Origin: UBA1876 sp003446665
GTDB taxonomy: Bacteria; Synergistota; Synergistia; Synergistales; Thermovirgaceae
Assembly: GCA_040616305.1 (NCBI GenBank)
Contig: CP159918.1
Span: 1,240,001 to 1,304,000, forward strand
Direction of reading: 5' to 3'
DNA length: 64,000 nt
Part shown: piece after piece, positions 8,821-16,098 of the stretch
How positions within the stretch are numbered: position 1 is the stretch's first letter
Layout of the letters: every line of letters starts with the position of its first letter
Translations under genes and position numbers: made by a program
Notes under the pieces: model-generated
Seen by the model: the letters and a program-made list of their open reading frames with translations, nothing else
The model's database searches: none
What the model was told of the DNA's origin: nothing

Positions 8821-9278
8821 TGAGGAGCACCTGCCTTTTGCGACTCTTCTTTCATTTTTTCCAGTTTCAATATGGCCTTCGCGGCACCTTCTATGATTGC
8901 TTCCGGTCGTGGCGGACACCCGTGAACGTAAACGTCTACCGGTATCACGTTATCCACTGGGCCATCGAGGTTGTAGGACTTGTAGAACACATCTCCGGAA
9001 TTTGCGCAATTCCCGACGGCGATTACAACTTTGGGATCCGGCATCTGAGCGTAGATCCTCTTTAACCTTTCGGTCATGTACTTTGTCACCGGACCAGTTA
9101 CAAGCAGAGCATCCGCATGTCTGGGCGTACCCACAAGCTTCATCCCGAAACGTTCGATATCATAGCGTGGAGTGAGAGTCGCCACGATCTCAATGTCGCA
9201 ACCGTTGCAGGATCCGCTGTTGCAGTGGAAAACCCAGATTGATTTGGTGAGTATCTCCAGGTATCTATCAAGTTTCAT
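8817..9278 (-). CDS. mbhJ: [NiFe] hydrogenase small subunit, NuoB-like (MbhJ)
   Basis: Carries the proximal [4Fe-4S] cluster that passes electrons to the nickel site. The four ligands fit the NuoB pattern: C24 and C27 (CNGC), C91 (GNCANSG) and C121 (GCPPRPE). It has 153 residues and no signal peptide, as expected for a group 4 enzyme on the cytoplasmic side. The ATG at 9278 is preceded by AAAGGTGG. It lies 13 bases downstream of mbhI. Confidence 0.93.
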   Translation of the reverse strand: MKLDRYLEILTKSIWVFHCNSGSCNGCDIEIVATLTPRYDIERFGMKLVGTPRHADALLVTGPVTKYMTERLKRIYAQMPDPKVVIAVGNCANSGDVFYKSYNLDGPVDNVIPVDVYVHGCPPRPEAIIEGAAKAILKLEKMKEESQKAGAPQ

Positions 9279-9291
9279 GACTTTCCCACCT

Positions 9292-9630
9292 TTAAAGCAG
9301 CACCAAAACGGCTAACACCGAAGCCGTCAGTATCATGTAGCCGACGTATTCTCGAGCATCGCCGCTGTGCAACTCGACAAGTATTTCATAATATCCCTTC
9401 AAAGCCTCAGTAAAGCCCCAGTAAGCGGAACTGGCAGGTACCTGTATCTCGGAGCCGTCATCAGGCACGACATTGCTTCCATAGAAAATTTCATCCTGGT
9501 CTGTGCCCTTTTTGTAGTCTTTTCTGCCAAGGCTTCGAAGCCACAGTACGAGAGCACTCGCAATCGCGAAAAAGATCAGCCATGTGTAAACATCCCAATA
9601 GCCGAATCCCGTATAAACCGTGCTCCACAT
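9292..9630 (-). CDS. mbhI: Membrane-bound hydrogenase small membrane subunit (MbhI-like)
   Basis: A 112-residue protein with one hydrophobic segment near the N terminus (TWLIFFAIASALVLWL), a polar middle, and a second segment at the C terminus. In Pyrococcus Mbh the small MbhI subunit links the antiporter module to the hydrogenase module, and it sits at the same place in the gene order here. Assignment rests mainly on that position. The ATG at 9630 overlaps the mbhH stop as TGATG and has GGGAGGT upstream. Confidence 0.75.
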   Translation of the reverse strand: MWSTVYTGFGYWDVYTWLIFFAIASALVLWLRSLGRKDYKKGTDQDEIFYGSNVVPDDGSEIQVPASSAYWGFTEALKGYYEILVELHSGDAREYVGYMILTASVLAVLVLL

Positions 9631-11195
9631 CACAACCCACCTCCCATGACGGCCGAAATGTATCCGGCCTGATCCACCAGAGCCTTCGCAGCAGGTTCGA
9701 CGAGATTGGCAAGTGACCACGTCGGGAACAGGGTCAGACCGATGATTACGATCGTGAGGATCGACATACCGACAAGCATTGTAGCCGGAACCTCCTTGAC
9801 GTGCTGGAAGACCGACTTCTCAGGTCCCAGGAAGGCCGTCTGGAAAACCTTTACAAAAGAGGCCAGGGTAAGGACGGAAGTCACAAGAGCCGCAACAGCC
9901 AGAATCGGGTAAACTGCGAAGGTCGATTCATAAATGAGGAGCTTCGACACGAAGCCGTTGAATGGCGGCAACCCGGCGATCGCGGCTGCGGCAATTACGA
10001 ACATGAAGGTAGTGTGTGGCATTACCCTCGCAAGTCCGCCGAGTTCGTTCAGATTCCTGGTGCCGGCAGCGTAATAAAGGGCTCCGGCCGTCAAAAACAG
10101 CAATCCCTTGTACATCGTGTAGTTGATGAGGTGGAAGATGCCACCCTTCATTGCTGTGAACCCGTATTCGGCCATCGCCTGCGGGTCATTCAGCGCCAGC
10201 AGGCCTACGCCAAGCCCGAGAAGTATATAACCAATCTGTGACACCGAATGATAGGCCATCAATCTCTTGATTTCTTTCTGTATGACCGCCATGGTAACGC
10301 CTATAAACATGGAGAGGACGCCCATGACTATTATTGTCCATGGCACGACGGAACTTCCAAGGCTCGTGCCGTATAGGGAGAAACAAACTCTGAAAAGACC
10401 GTAAAGCGATGCCTGGCTGACGGCTACGAGCAGACATGTAACGCCTGCCGGTGCTTCCGTGTAGACATCCGGCGTCCACATGTGCATAGGTACGGTACCG
10501 CATTTCATCGCCAACGCCGCTACCAGAAAGACAAGAGCTATTTTCTCCGCATATCCAAAACGCATCATGCGAGCCACGGCCGCCATGTTCACTGCGTTGT
10601 AGCGTCCGTAGAAAAATCCTACGGCTATTAGTATCAGCATGGCTGCCACCGTTGATACGACCATATACTTGAAACCCGCCTCTATCGCTTCCGGTTTGTC
10701 CCTCCAGTACGCTACGAGCCCAAAAGACGCGACCGACGCGATTTCGAGGAATACAAAAAAGTTAAAAAGGTCGCCCGTGAGTTCCATGCCCAGCATTCCC
10801 GCCGTTAGCAGGAAATAAAGGGAGACAAATTTGTCTAGACCGGAAAAGCGCTCCATGAACCGCAAGGAAAAGAAGGCGCCAGCCAGTGCTGCAATAGACC
10901 CGACAACGGCCATGAACGCGCTGAAGGCATCCACCTCCAGGATAATGCGTATAGGCCAACTCAGGCCCGAAGGGAGAGTCAGGTTCCAGGACTCTCCGCC
11001 CAACACGTAAACCGCTATGCCTTCAATCTGTATATAACGCCAGAGCATTATGCTCAATATCGCGGTCAACGCTGACACTGCCACGAACCACAGGTTTCTC
11101 AGCGGCTTGCCACCCAGACCAGCAACCGGAGCCGCGAAGGCACCCAACAACGGAACCGCGATCACTAAAGCCGGGAGATGTACGCTCCAGTTCAT
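9630..11195 (-). CDS. mbhH: Membrane-bound hydrogenase MrpD/NuoN-like ion-translocating subunit (MbhH)
   Basis: Antiporter-like subunit of 521 residues with about fourteen hydrophobic segments. Two residues essential in this family can be seen: the Glu in FNFFVFLEIAS on the fifth helix and the Lys in LAMKCGTVPMHMW on the seventh. The proline-rich WTPDVYTEAP loop follows. It is thought to carry H+ or Na+ as electrons run from ferredoxin to H2. The ATG at 11195 overlaps the mbhG stop and has AGGAGGT seven bases upstream. Confidence 0.93.
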   Translation of the reverse strand: MNWSVHLPALVIAVPLLGAFAAPVAGLGGKPLRNLWFVAVSALTAILSIMLWRYIQIEGIAVYVLGGESWNLTLPSGLSWPIRIILEVDAFSAFMAVVGSIAALAGAFFSLRFMERFSGLDKFVSLYFLLTAGMLGMELTGDLFNFFVFLEIASVASFGLVAYWRDKPEAIEAGFKYMVVSTVAAMLILIAVGFFYGRYNAVNMAAVARMMRFGYAEKIALVFLVAALAMKCGTVPMHMWTPDVYTEAPAGVTCLLVAVSQASLYGLFRVCFSLYGTSLGSSVVPWTIIVMGVLSMFIGVTMAVIQKEIKRLMAYHSVSQIGYILLGLGVGLLALNDPQAMAEYGFTAMKGGIFHLINYTMYKGLLFLTAGALYYAAGTRNLNELGGLARVMPHTTFMFVIAAAAIAGLPPFNGFVSKLLIYESTFAVYPILAVAALVTSVLTLASFVKVFQTAFLGPEKSVFQHVKEVPATMLVGMSILTIVIIGLTLFPTWSLANLVEPAAKALVDQAGYISAVMGGGL

Positions 11196-11539
11196 CCTCG
11201 TAACCTCCTGATCTCCCGCACGTCAAGGGTTCCATAATGCTTGTAAAGCATCATGATCAGCGACAAAAGCAGCGCCGAAGTCGCAAGGCCTATGACGATT
11301 GCGGTCAGCGTCAATGCCTGCGGTGTAGGAAGCACCATAGTTTTCACTTCGCCAGCCAGTGTAAAAACAGGAATGCTTCCCCCTCTTCTGTATCCAAGCA
11401 CGATGAGAAGCAGGTTTGCAGAAGCTTCCAGCAAAGTAATCCCTATTGCTATCTTGATAAGGTTTCTTTCGAAAAGGATCGAATATAGACCCAGGAAGAA
11501 AAGAATTCCTACGACAAGAAAGGGCATATTACCTGTCAT
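11192..11539 (-). CDS. mbhG: MrpC-like antiporter subunit (MbhG)
   Basis: NuoK/MrpC family, 115 residues with three hydrophobic segments. The family core GLYSILFERNLIKIAIGITLLEASANL is visible in pieces (GLYSIL, NLIKIAIG, EASANLLL) together with PTPQALTLTAIVI. The ATG at 11539 has GAGAGGAG seven bases upstream and overlaps mbhF by eleven bases, which suggests translational coupling. The ten codons before it are not needed. Confidence 0.9.
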   Translation of the reverse strand: MTGNMPFLVVGILFFLGLYSILFERNLIKIAIGITLLEASANLLLIVLGYRRGGSIPVFTLAGEVKTMVLPTPQALTLTAIVIGLATSALLLSLIMMLYKHYGTLDVREIRRLRG

Positions 11540-12023
11540 GGCCAGTCTCCTCTCTTCCTGTATCATCATATAAGCGGATTCCCTTGAACATGTACAGGAT
11601 AATCAGAGAAAGCCCCCCTATGACTTCAAGGCCTACTGCCATGTTCATCACTGCAATGGTTCCGGAACTGTTAAGTATGCCGCTGTTGGCTCCTGCAGGA
11701 ACGACGGCGCCGAAAAGTCCGCCTCCACCTGCAAGGAAATTGTAGAAGAACGCTGTCGTAAGTCCTGCAAAACCCGCTCCGATGAAAAGGAGCAAGCCCG
11801 TCGTTTCGGCCCAGGAATAAAGTCCGGGTTTTACGAAGGAAAGCAGTTTTTTGCCGCCATGGGACACAAGCAAAAGGGCCATGAATGTGGCAACAACTGC
11901 TCCGCCCTGGAAACCGCCCCCGGGCGAAAGGTGGCCGTGAATAATTACGTATGCACCGAAAACAGCCAGAAACCAGGCGAAAATATCGCAAATAGTTCTC
12001 ACAATTATGGAGAGAGGCTCCAT
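11529..12023 (-). CDS. mbhF: MrpB-like antiporter subunit (MbhF)
   Basis: MnhB/MrpB domain, 164 residues with four hydrophobic segments. Typical features are the loop HGHLSPGGGFQGGAV (shown as HGHLSPGGGF) after the first helix and the end segment NMAVGLEVIGGLSLI. The start codon overlaps the stop of the preceding gene as TGATG. Confidence 0.92.
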   Translation of the reverse strand: MEPLSIIVRTICDIFAWFLAVFGAYVIIHGHLSPGGGFQGGAVVATFMALLLVSHGGKKLLSFVKPGLYSWAETTGLLLFIGAGFAGLTTAFFYNFLAGGGGLFGAVVPAGANSGILNSSGTIAVMNMAVGLEVIGGLSLIILYMFKGIRLYDDTGREETGHDR

Positions 12024-12295
12024 CAGTCGTGCCCTCCCTTCCTGAACACTACAAGCACCGAGCAGACGGCCGTAAATAACACTGCAGCCTCGCCGAGGGT
12101 GTCAAAACCCCTGTAATCGAAAACAACCGAAGTTACCAGGTTATTGACGTTCCGCTCCCTCTGGGCGTTTTCAATGTAATAGTCATCCATGGGGGCTTTG
12201 CCCACTTCACCGAAGGGATGTATTCCGTCAAGGGCGCCCCAAAGTGTTCCAACGACTACCAGCAGAGCGATCAGAAACAGGACGCCTTTTTTCAT
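12023..12295 (-). CDS. mbhE: MbhE-like antiporter subunit (C-terminal MrpA-like)
   Basis: Small 90-residue membrane protein. NLVTSVVFDYRGFDTLGEA is the conserved motif seen at the end of large MrpA proteins and in MbhE. It has one N-terminal helix, a polar extracytoplasmic stretch and a second helix. It overlaps mbhD by four bases (ATGA) and mbhF by one base (TGATG). Confidence 0.88.
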   Translation of the reverse strand: MKKGVLFLIALLVVVGTLWGALDGIHPFGEVGKAPMDDYYIENAQRERNVNNLVTSVVFDYRGFDTLGEAAVLFTAVCSVLVVFRKGGHD

Positions 12296-12555
12296 TTACG
12301 TCCACCTCCGCCGCCCTTGCGTAAAACGTTGCATCCCCTTAGCGCGATTATATAGATGGCTGTCGTGAGCCCCGCGCCGATACCAGCTTCAGCGATAGCC
12401 ACGTCCGGCGCCTTGAGGATGTAGAATTCCAACGAAAGTAGGAGACTGAAAACCCCAAGTGAAACCACTGAAGAGAGCAAGTCTCTGAACCAGACGGCAA
12501 AAAAGCCTGCTACGACTATCGCGGCAAGCACCGCCGTATGCGCCAATCCATTCAT
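12292..12555 (-). CDS. mbhD: MbhD-like antiporter subunit (DUF4040)
   Basis: An 87-residue protein with three hydrophobic segments and the APDVAIAEAGIGAGLTTA motif of the DUF4040/MrpB-N family. In large MrpA proteins this segment is part of the C-terminal extension; here it is a separate gene, as in Pyrococcus. It ends in a glycine-rich tail. Confidence 0.88.
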   Translation of the reverse strand: MNGLAHTAVLAAIVVAGFFAVWFRDLLSSVVSLGVFSLLLSLEFYILKAPDVAIAEAGIGAGLTTAIYIIALRGCNVLRKGGGGGRK

Positions 12556-12557
12556 GC

Positions 12558-12923
12558 CTAGACACCGTCCTTTTTCTTCTCGTCTTCGGCAAGCCTGTCC
12601 ACGACGGCAAATTTTGGCAGAACTCCGCTTTTATGCGCAGCCCGGGCTATGGCATGGGCACCAGTTGGATTGGTGATGAGCAAAGCAAAGATCGCAAGGG
12701 CTACGTGGACTGCCAGCGCGACGAACCTGCCTTCGCCGGTAACAATAAGTTTTTGGATCGCAAAAAGAATTACCGCACCTGATGTAAAAATCGAACCGAA
12801 GGTTGTGCACTTGGTGGTACCGTGAAGGCGGGTGAAAACATCGGGGAAACGAAAAAGTGCTATGGTCCCAAGCAAGTTGAACGTAACCCCAACTACGAGG
12901 AAAAAGACGATCAATATCGTCAT
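12558..12923 (-). CDS. mbhC: MrpG-like antiporter subunit (MbhC)
   Basis: MnhG/MrpG family, 121 residues. The family signature FRFPDVFTRLHGTTKCTTFG is visible (as RFPDVFTRLHG and TTKCTTFG), followed by two hydrophobic segments and the NPTGAHAIARAA motif. The ribosome binding site is weak (GGGGTG). Two bases separate it from mbhD. Confidence 0.92.
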   Translation of the reverse strand: MTILIVFFLVVGVTFNLLGTIALFRFPDVFTRLHGTTKCTTFGSIFTSGAVILFAIQKLIVTGEGRFVALAVHVALAIFALLITNPTGAHAIARAAHKSGVLPKFAVVDRLAEDEKKKDGV

Positions 12924-12926
12924 CTG

Positions 12927-13187
12927 TTACACCCCGCCTTCCATAAAGCGGGCGATAAACATGGTACCTACAAAGGAAAGGCCCGCGTAAACTATGGCAA
13001 CATCCACCATTACGACGGAATCATAGACAACGGAAAGAAGTACCATCATCGCCACTACGAGCGTGTTGATCGAATCAAGGGCTACAACCCTGTCCGGCAC
13101 TGTTGGACCTGCGATGAGACGTCCAGTCATGGCCAGGGCGCAAAGGGCGATAATAGTGGCGCCCCAGGCAAAAAATGTCGGATTCAT
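12927..13187 (-). CDS. mbhB: MrpF-like antiporter subunit (MbhB)
   Basis: MnhF/MrpF family, 86 residues with three helices and the GPTVPDRVVALD motif characteristic of the family. It overlaps mbhA by four bases (ATGA) and has AGGAGGG upstream of its ATG. Confidence 0.92.
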   Translation of the reverse strand: MNPTFFAWGATIIALCALAMTGRLIAGPTVPDRVVALDSINTLVVAMMVLLSVVYDSVVMVDVAIVYAGLSFVGTMFIARFMEGGV

Positions 13188-13681
13188 TCGGCTACCCTCC
13201 TAGCCCATTTCCCGAAAGAGCCATAAACATCTTCTTCAGCTGGATTTTCGTCCCTTACGTATATCCAGTGAATATAAAAAATGTTCCCCTCTTCCGGCCC
13301 ATCATCCACATCCACGGTTAGTGTTCCCGGAGTCAGGGTTATCGAATTAGCCAACATCGTCGAAGCCAGGCTTTTTTTGAGCCCCGAATCGATTCGAACT
13401 ATTCCCGGTCTGATTTCGCCGGTGATAACCCTCATCGCTACATCGAGATTAGCCTTCACCATACCCCATAAAAACGGCCCGAAAAGATACACTAAAAATG
13501 AAACCCATCGCACCGGGTTGAGTCCGGCAAGCGTCCAGGACCTCTCGGGATTCCACGACCTTGCTCCAATTGCAAGAATCCCTCCAAGGACAACTGCAAT
13601 CGCTATTTCAGCCGGATCAATTCCGCCTCCGCTCCAGGCAAGAAGAAGGTATGTGACGACGGAAAGCAGGAAAATGACCAC
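13184..13681 (-). CDS. mbhA: MrpE-like antiporter subunit (MbhA), first gene of the mbh operon
   Basis: MnhE/MrpE family, 165 residues. Two or three N-terminal helices are followed by a cytoplasmic domain with SITLTPGTLTVDV and YIHWI, both family motifs. I start it at a GTG at 13681, preceded by AGAGGAGG at eight bases. The ATG at 13753 has no ribosome binding site and would add 24 charged residues that do not fit the family. It is the promoter-proximal gene of the 14-gene operon. Confidence 0.88.
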   Translation of the reverse strand: MVIFLLSVVTYLLLAWSGGGIDPAEIAIAVVLGGILAIGARSWNPERSWTLAGLNPVRWVSFLVYLFGPFLWGMVKANLDVAMRVITGEIRPGIVRIDSGLKKSLASTMLANSITLTPGTLTVDVDDGPEEGNIFYIHWIYVRDENPAEEDVYGSFGKWARRVAE

Positions 13682-13740
13682 AGGCCTCACCTCCTCTTTC
13701 TTTTTCAACAAATTTTCAACAAAATATTTTTTTCGAGAGC

Positions 13741-13781
13741 GTATTACGGACATTAAGTATTACATGTAACTCTGGTATTAC
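13741..13781. repeat. Three GTATTAC heptamers upstream of mbhA
   Basis: Plus-strand GTATTAC at 13741-13747, 13757-13763 and 13775-13781, spaced 16 and 18 bases start to start. They lie 60-100 bases before mbhA in the transcribed leader. The role is unknown; they could be repeated protein-binding sites. Confidence 0.6.
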
Positions 13782-13912
13782 CTCTCGACATGCACTTTAC
13801 TTTACCACCGGGAAAGAAATTCCCACCGAAAAGAATTCGCAAAAAATGCTGTACCTTTCCTCTTTAACTTAGCCAAAAGAAAAGTTCATATTGTATAGGG
13901 AAACTCAAAAAT

Positions 13913-13921
13913 ATTATATCA
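13913..13921 (-). promoter_or_regulatory. Extended -10 promoter for the mbh operon
   Basis: Minus strand TGATATAAT, a consensus extended -10 (TGn plus TATAAT). No good -35 hexamer is present, which is usual for extended -10 promoters or for those needing an activator. The only A/T-rich promoter-like element this good in the region. Confidence 0.5.
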
Positions 13922-13943
13922 CTATTGTCCAAAATGACTTTCT

Positions 13944-13990
13944 GTAAAAACCGGAAACGGCCCACGTATCGCGGGTTTTGCTGTTTTTAC
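13944..13990. promoter_or_regulatory. Long imperfect inverted repeat just upstream of the mbh promoter
   Basis: Outer arms GTAAAAAC (13944-13951) and GTTTTTAC (13983-13990) are perfect, with partial inner pairing (CCC/GGG). On the minus strand it ends in GGTTTTTAC. It could be an intrinsic terminator for murB or an activator site placed right before the extended -10. The sequence alone does not decide. Confidence 0.45.
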
Positions 13991-14183
13991 GACGCAACAA
14001 AACCCCGTGGGAGTAACGGTGAATCTAATGCTAAAGGCATCAAGCGTTCCCAGTCAAATTTTCGTGTAAATACCACGCAAAACACTTTTTGTTTTCCGAA
14101 ACTGTCGAAAATACTGGATCAGGCTTTCAGTTTTCCGCTGCCTAACGAAAGCTGCAGCTCAAAATGTTATTGCGATTCCTTTT

Positions 14184-15152
14184 TTAAAGCCTCGGGGGAG
14201 AAATTGTCCCTAAAGAACTTACATAACGAACTTCAGGTACGAGGGAAAATCCAGTTTTTTCATATACAATTTCCCGCACGCGCTTTATAAGTACCAACAC
14301 GTCCTGTGCCGTCGCACCACCTGTATTCACGATAAAATTTGCATGTTTTTCTGAAACTTCAGCACCTCCGACACGAAGTCCTTTCAATCCACATTTTTCA
14401 ATGACGAGTCCCGGAGGGCCTATTTGTTCATACATAATCGGATCGTTTAAAAAAACGGAACCACAACTAGGAAGCGTTTTCGGGAATTTTCTCTTTCTTT
14501 CAGCAAGGATATCGAGCATTCTTCGCCTGATTTTTGAGGGTTTTCCCCTTTCAGGAAATTTCAAAACGACCCTGGCAATGATCATTTTGGGTTTTTCTTG
14601 TTGGAAAAGCGAGGTTCTGTAAGCGAATCCACATTCTGAACCTGGTATTTCATTTATCTCTCCGTCAGTACCTACGCAGGTTACGGAATGCACGTTTGTC
14701 CCAATGTTTTTTCGCATGCTCCCGCCATTCATATAGACCAGGCCTCCGATCGTACCTGGAATGCCCGCTATGTGTTCTGCCCCCTTCAAACCAGCCGTTC
14801 CTGTTTTGCGCGCAAGTAAAGGGACCCAAACACCTGCATCCGCCGTCACTGTGTTTACGTCTACGGTGATTTGGGACATATGCTTGCCTATCCGTATGCC
14901 CAATGATCTCAGTCCTTCATCGGCGAAAAGGAGGTTTGTCGCCGCACCGAAGACTACCGACGGTATTCTTTCTTCTCTCGCAAGCTTTATTATGTTTCGC
15001 AGCTCTTCGATACTGTCTGGCTCTACAATGCAGTCTGCGTTTCCCCCGATTCGCCAGGAGGAAATTTCGGATAGATTTTGATCAGTCCTCACCCTGTGAG
15101 GACAAATTTTATCCAGCAATTGAACGAGTTTATCGGTGATTATTCTTTCCAT
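14184..15152 (-). CDS. murB: UDP-N-acetylenolpyruvoylglucosamine reductase
   Basis: FAD enzyme that makes UDP-N-acetylmuramate for peptidoglycan. It has 322 residues. Visible motifs are the FAD-binding GAATNLLFAD and GIPGTIGG, the catalytic-Ser region SCGSVFLN and the C-terminal PEVRYV with the catalytic Glu. The short form with this serine loop matches the Bacillus/Thermotoga-type MurB. The start is taken at ATG 15152 because homology begins there, although its ribosome binding site is weak. The 61 codons upstream are not MurB-like. It stands alone, and its promoter was not resolved. Confidence 0.92.
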   Translation of the reverse strand: MERIITDKLVQLLDKICPHRVRTDQNLSEISSWRIGGNADCIVEPDSIEELRNIIKLAREERIPSVVFGAATNLLFADEGLRSLGIRIGKHMSQITVDVNTVTADAGVWVPLLARKTGTAGLKGAEHIAGIPGTIGGLVYMNGGSMRKNIGTNVHSVTCVGTDGEINEIPGSECGFAYRTSLFQQEKPKMIIARVVLKFPERGKPSKIRRRMLDILAERKRKFPKTLPSCGSVFLNDPIMYEQIGPPGLVIEKCGLKGLRVGGAEVSEKHANFIVNTGGATAQDVLVLIKRVREIVYEKTGFSLVPEVRYVSSLGTISPPRL

Positions 15153-15486
15153 TATGTATAGCCGCCCATGGAATTGATCTTTCAGGCAAATTATCGTAAC
15201 CGCAGGAGATTTACCAGACATTGGCAATGGTGGTTTCGTCTTCTGCCATGAGGCCTGCGAAAAAAGTGCGACACCTGCTGTCTGCTGTCTATTTAAGTAC
15301 TTTGGAAACCGCCTGCTTATAATTTGTTGAACCATCAGAATATAAGATTTGATTGGTTTTTTGCGCCGCTTTTGAGTTTTCCCGGAACATCTGTATCATT
15401 ATCATCACTAATCCTGGTGTTTTATAGCTGTTCCAGTTTAAGCCAGTGTTTTTATCCTATCAGGAAAGGTTTGAAAACAGAATACC
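15153..15486. other. Divergent intergenic region between murB and an exported protein gene
   Basis: 334 bases without a supported gene. It must hold the promoters of murB (leftward) and of the gene at 15487 (rightward). The best rightward match is TTGAGT (15372-15377), 16 bases, TATCAT (15394-15399). Nothing else stands out. Confidence 0.35.
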
Positions 15487-16005
15487 ATGAAACGTTTCGT
15501 GCTTCCCGTGTTCGTGTCCGCTTTGCTAATCCTGGTACTGGCCCTTTGGGGGCCCTGGCAGGGTTTTAACGAAGAACCATCCACCTGTTTTCTGGATTTT
15601 GTTTCAGAAAAAAGCATGCAGCTTTACGCCCCTCTCGACGAAGTAAATTGCAGCAACTTGCAAAAAGGCAGTGAGTCAGGCGCATATTCCTGCGAGGACA
15701 TTCCAAAGCCTGACGGTCTTTTGCGGATTTCGATTTTTACAAAAGACGACAGGCTTATACATGCGATAGAGCTTGAATTCGACCCGCTCGTGGTAAATGC
15801 GGAAACTCTGGCAAATGAGATTGAAAGGAACCACCCGGAATATAATCCGGTTCACGAAGAAGAAGCCCTGGTGCTTTTTGTAGCGCACAGCCCTTCGGGA
15901 AATGGGTTAACATACCTTGCTATCGTCAACGAATATTTAAAAGGCGGAGATGATACGAAACTTTTGATGATACTGTTGACCGAGGAAGCTCAGCAAAGGT
16001 TTTAA
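15487..16005 (+). CDS. Unknown protein with N-terminal membrane anchor or signal peptide
   Basis: 172 residues. Residues 4-22 are hydrophobic (FVLPVFVSALLILVLALWG) after a Lys-Arg pair, so the rest is probably outside the cytoplasmic membrane. No lipobox is seen. The mature part is acidic with three cysteines between about residues 38 and 69. I do not recognise a family. AGGAAAGG lies upstream of the ATG, with a somewhat long spacing. It is a single gene, 93 bases before glgE on the same strand, and could be co-transcribed with it. Confidence 0.65.
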   Translation: MKRFVLPVFVSALLILVLALWGPWQGFNEEPSTCFLDFVSEKSMQLYAPLDEVNCSNLQKGSESGAYSCEDIPKPDGLLRISIFTKDDRLIHAIELEFDPLVVNAETLANEIERNHPEYNPVHEEEALVLFVAHSPSGNGLTYLAIVNEYLKGGDDTKLLMILLTEEAQQRF

Positions 16006-16098
16006 AATCCCCCTTGCATATACTCTTCAGTGCTTTATCATATATATAACATATCAATTTCTGTTTTTTCTATCGCTACCTGAAAGCAGGTGACAGAA

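Larger units (their letters stand above)
13682..14183. other. 500-base leader and promoter region of the mbh operon
   Basis: No protein-coding gene is convincing here. Read on the minus strand it runs from the end of murB to mbhA. It holds a long imperfect dyad (13944-13990), an extended -10 element (13921-13913), a set of three identical heptamers (13741-13781) and two copies of TTGTTGAAAA close to the mbhA ribosome binding site. The leader from the predicted start of transcription to mbhA is about 225 bases, long enough for regulation at RNA level, but no known riboswitch class was recognised. Confidence 0.5.

Noticed and set aside
13682..14183. A riboswitch or small gene in the mbh leader
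   Set aside because: No known riboswitch core was recognised. The best small frame (17 codons) lacks a ribosome binding site.
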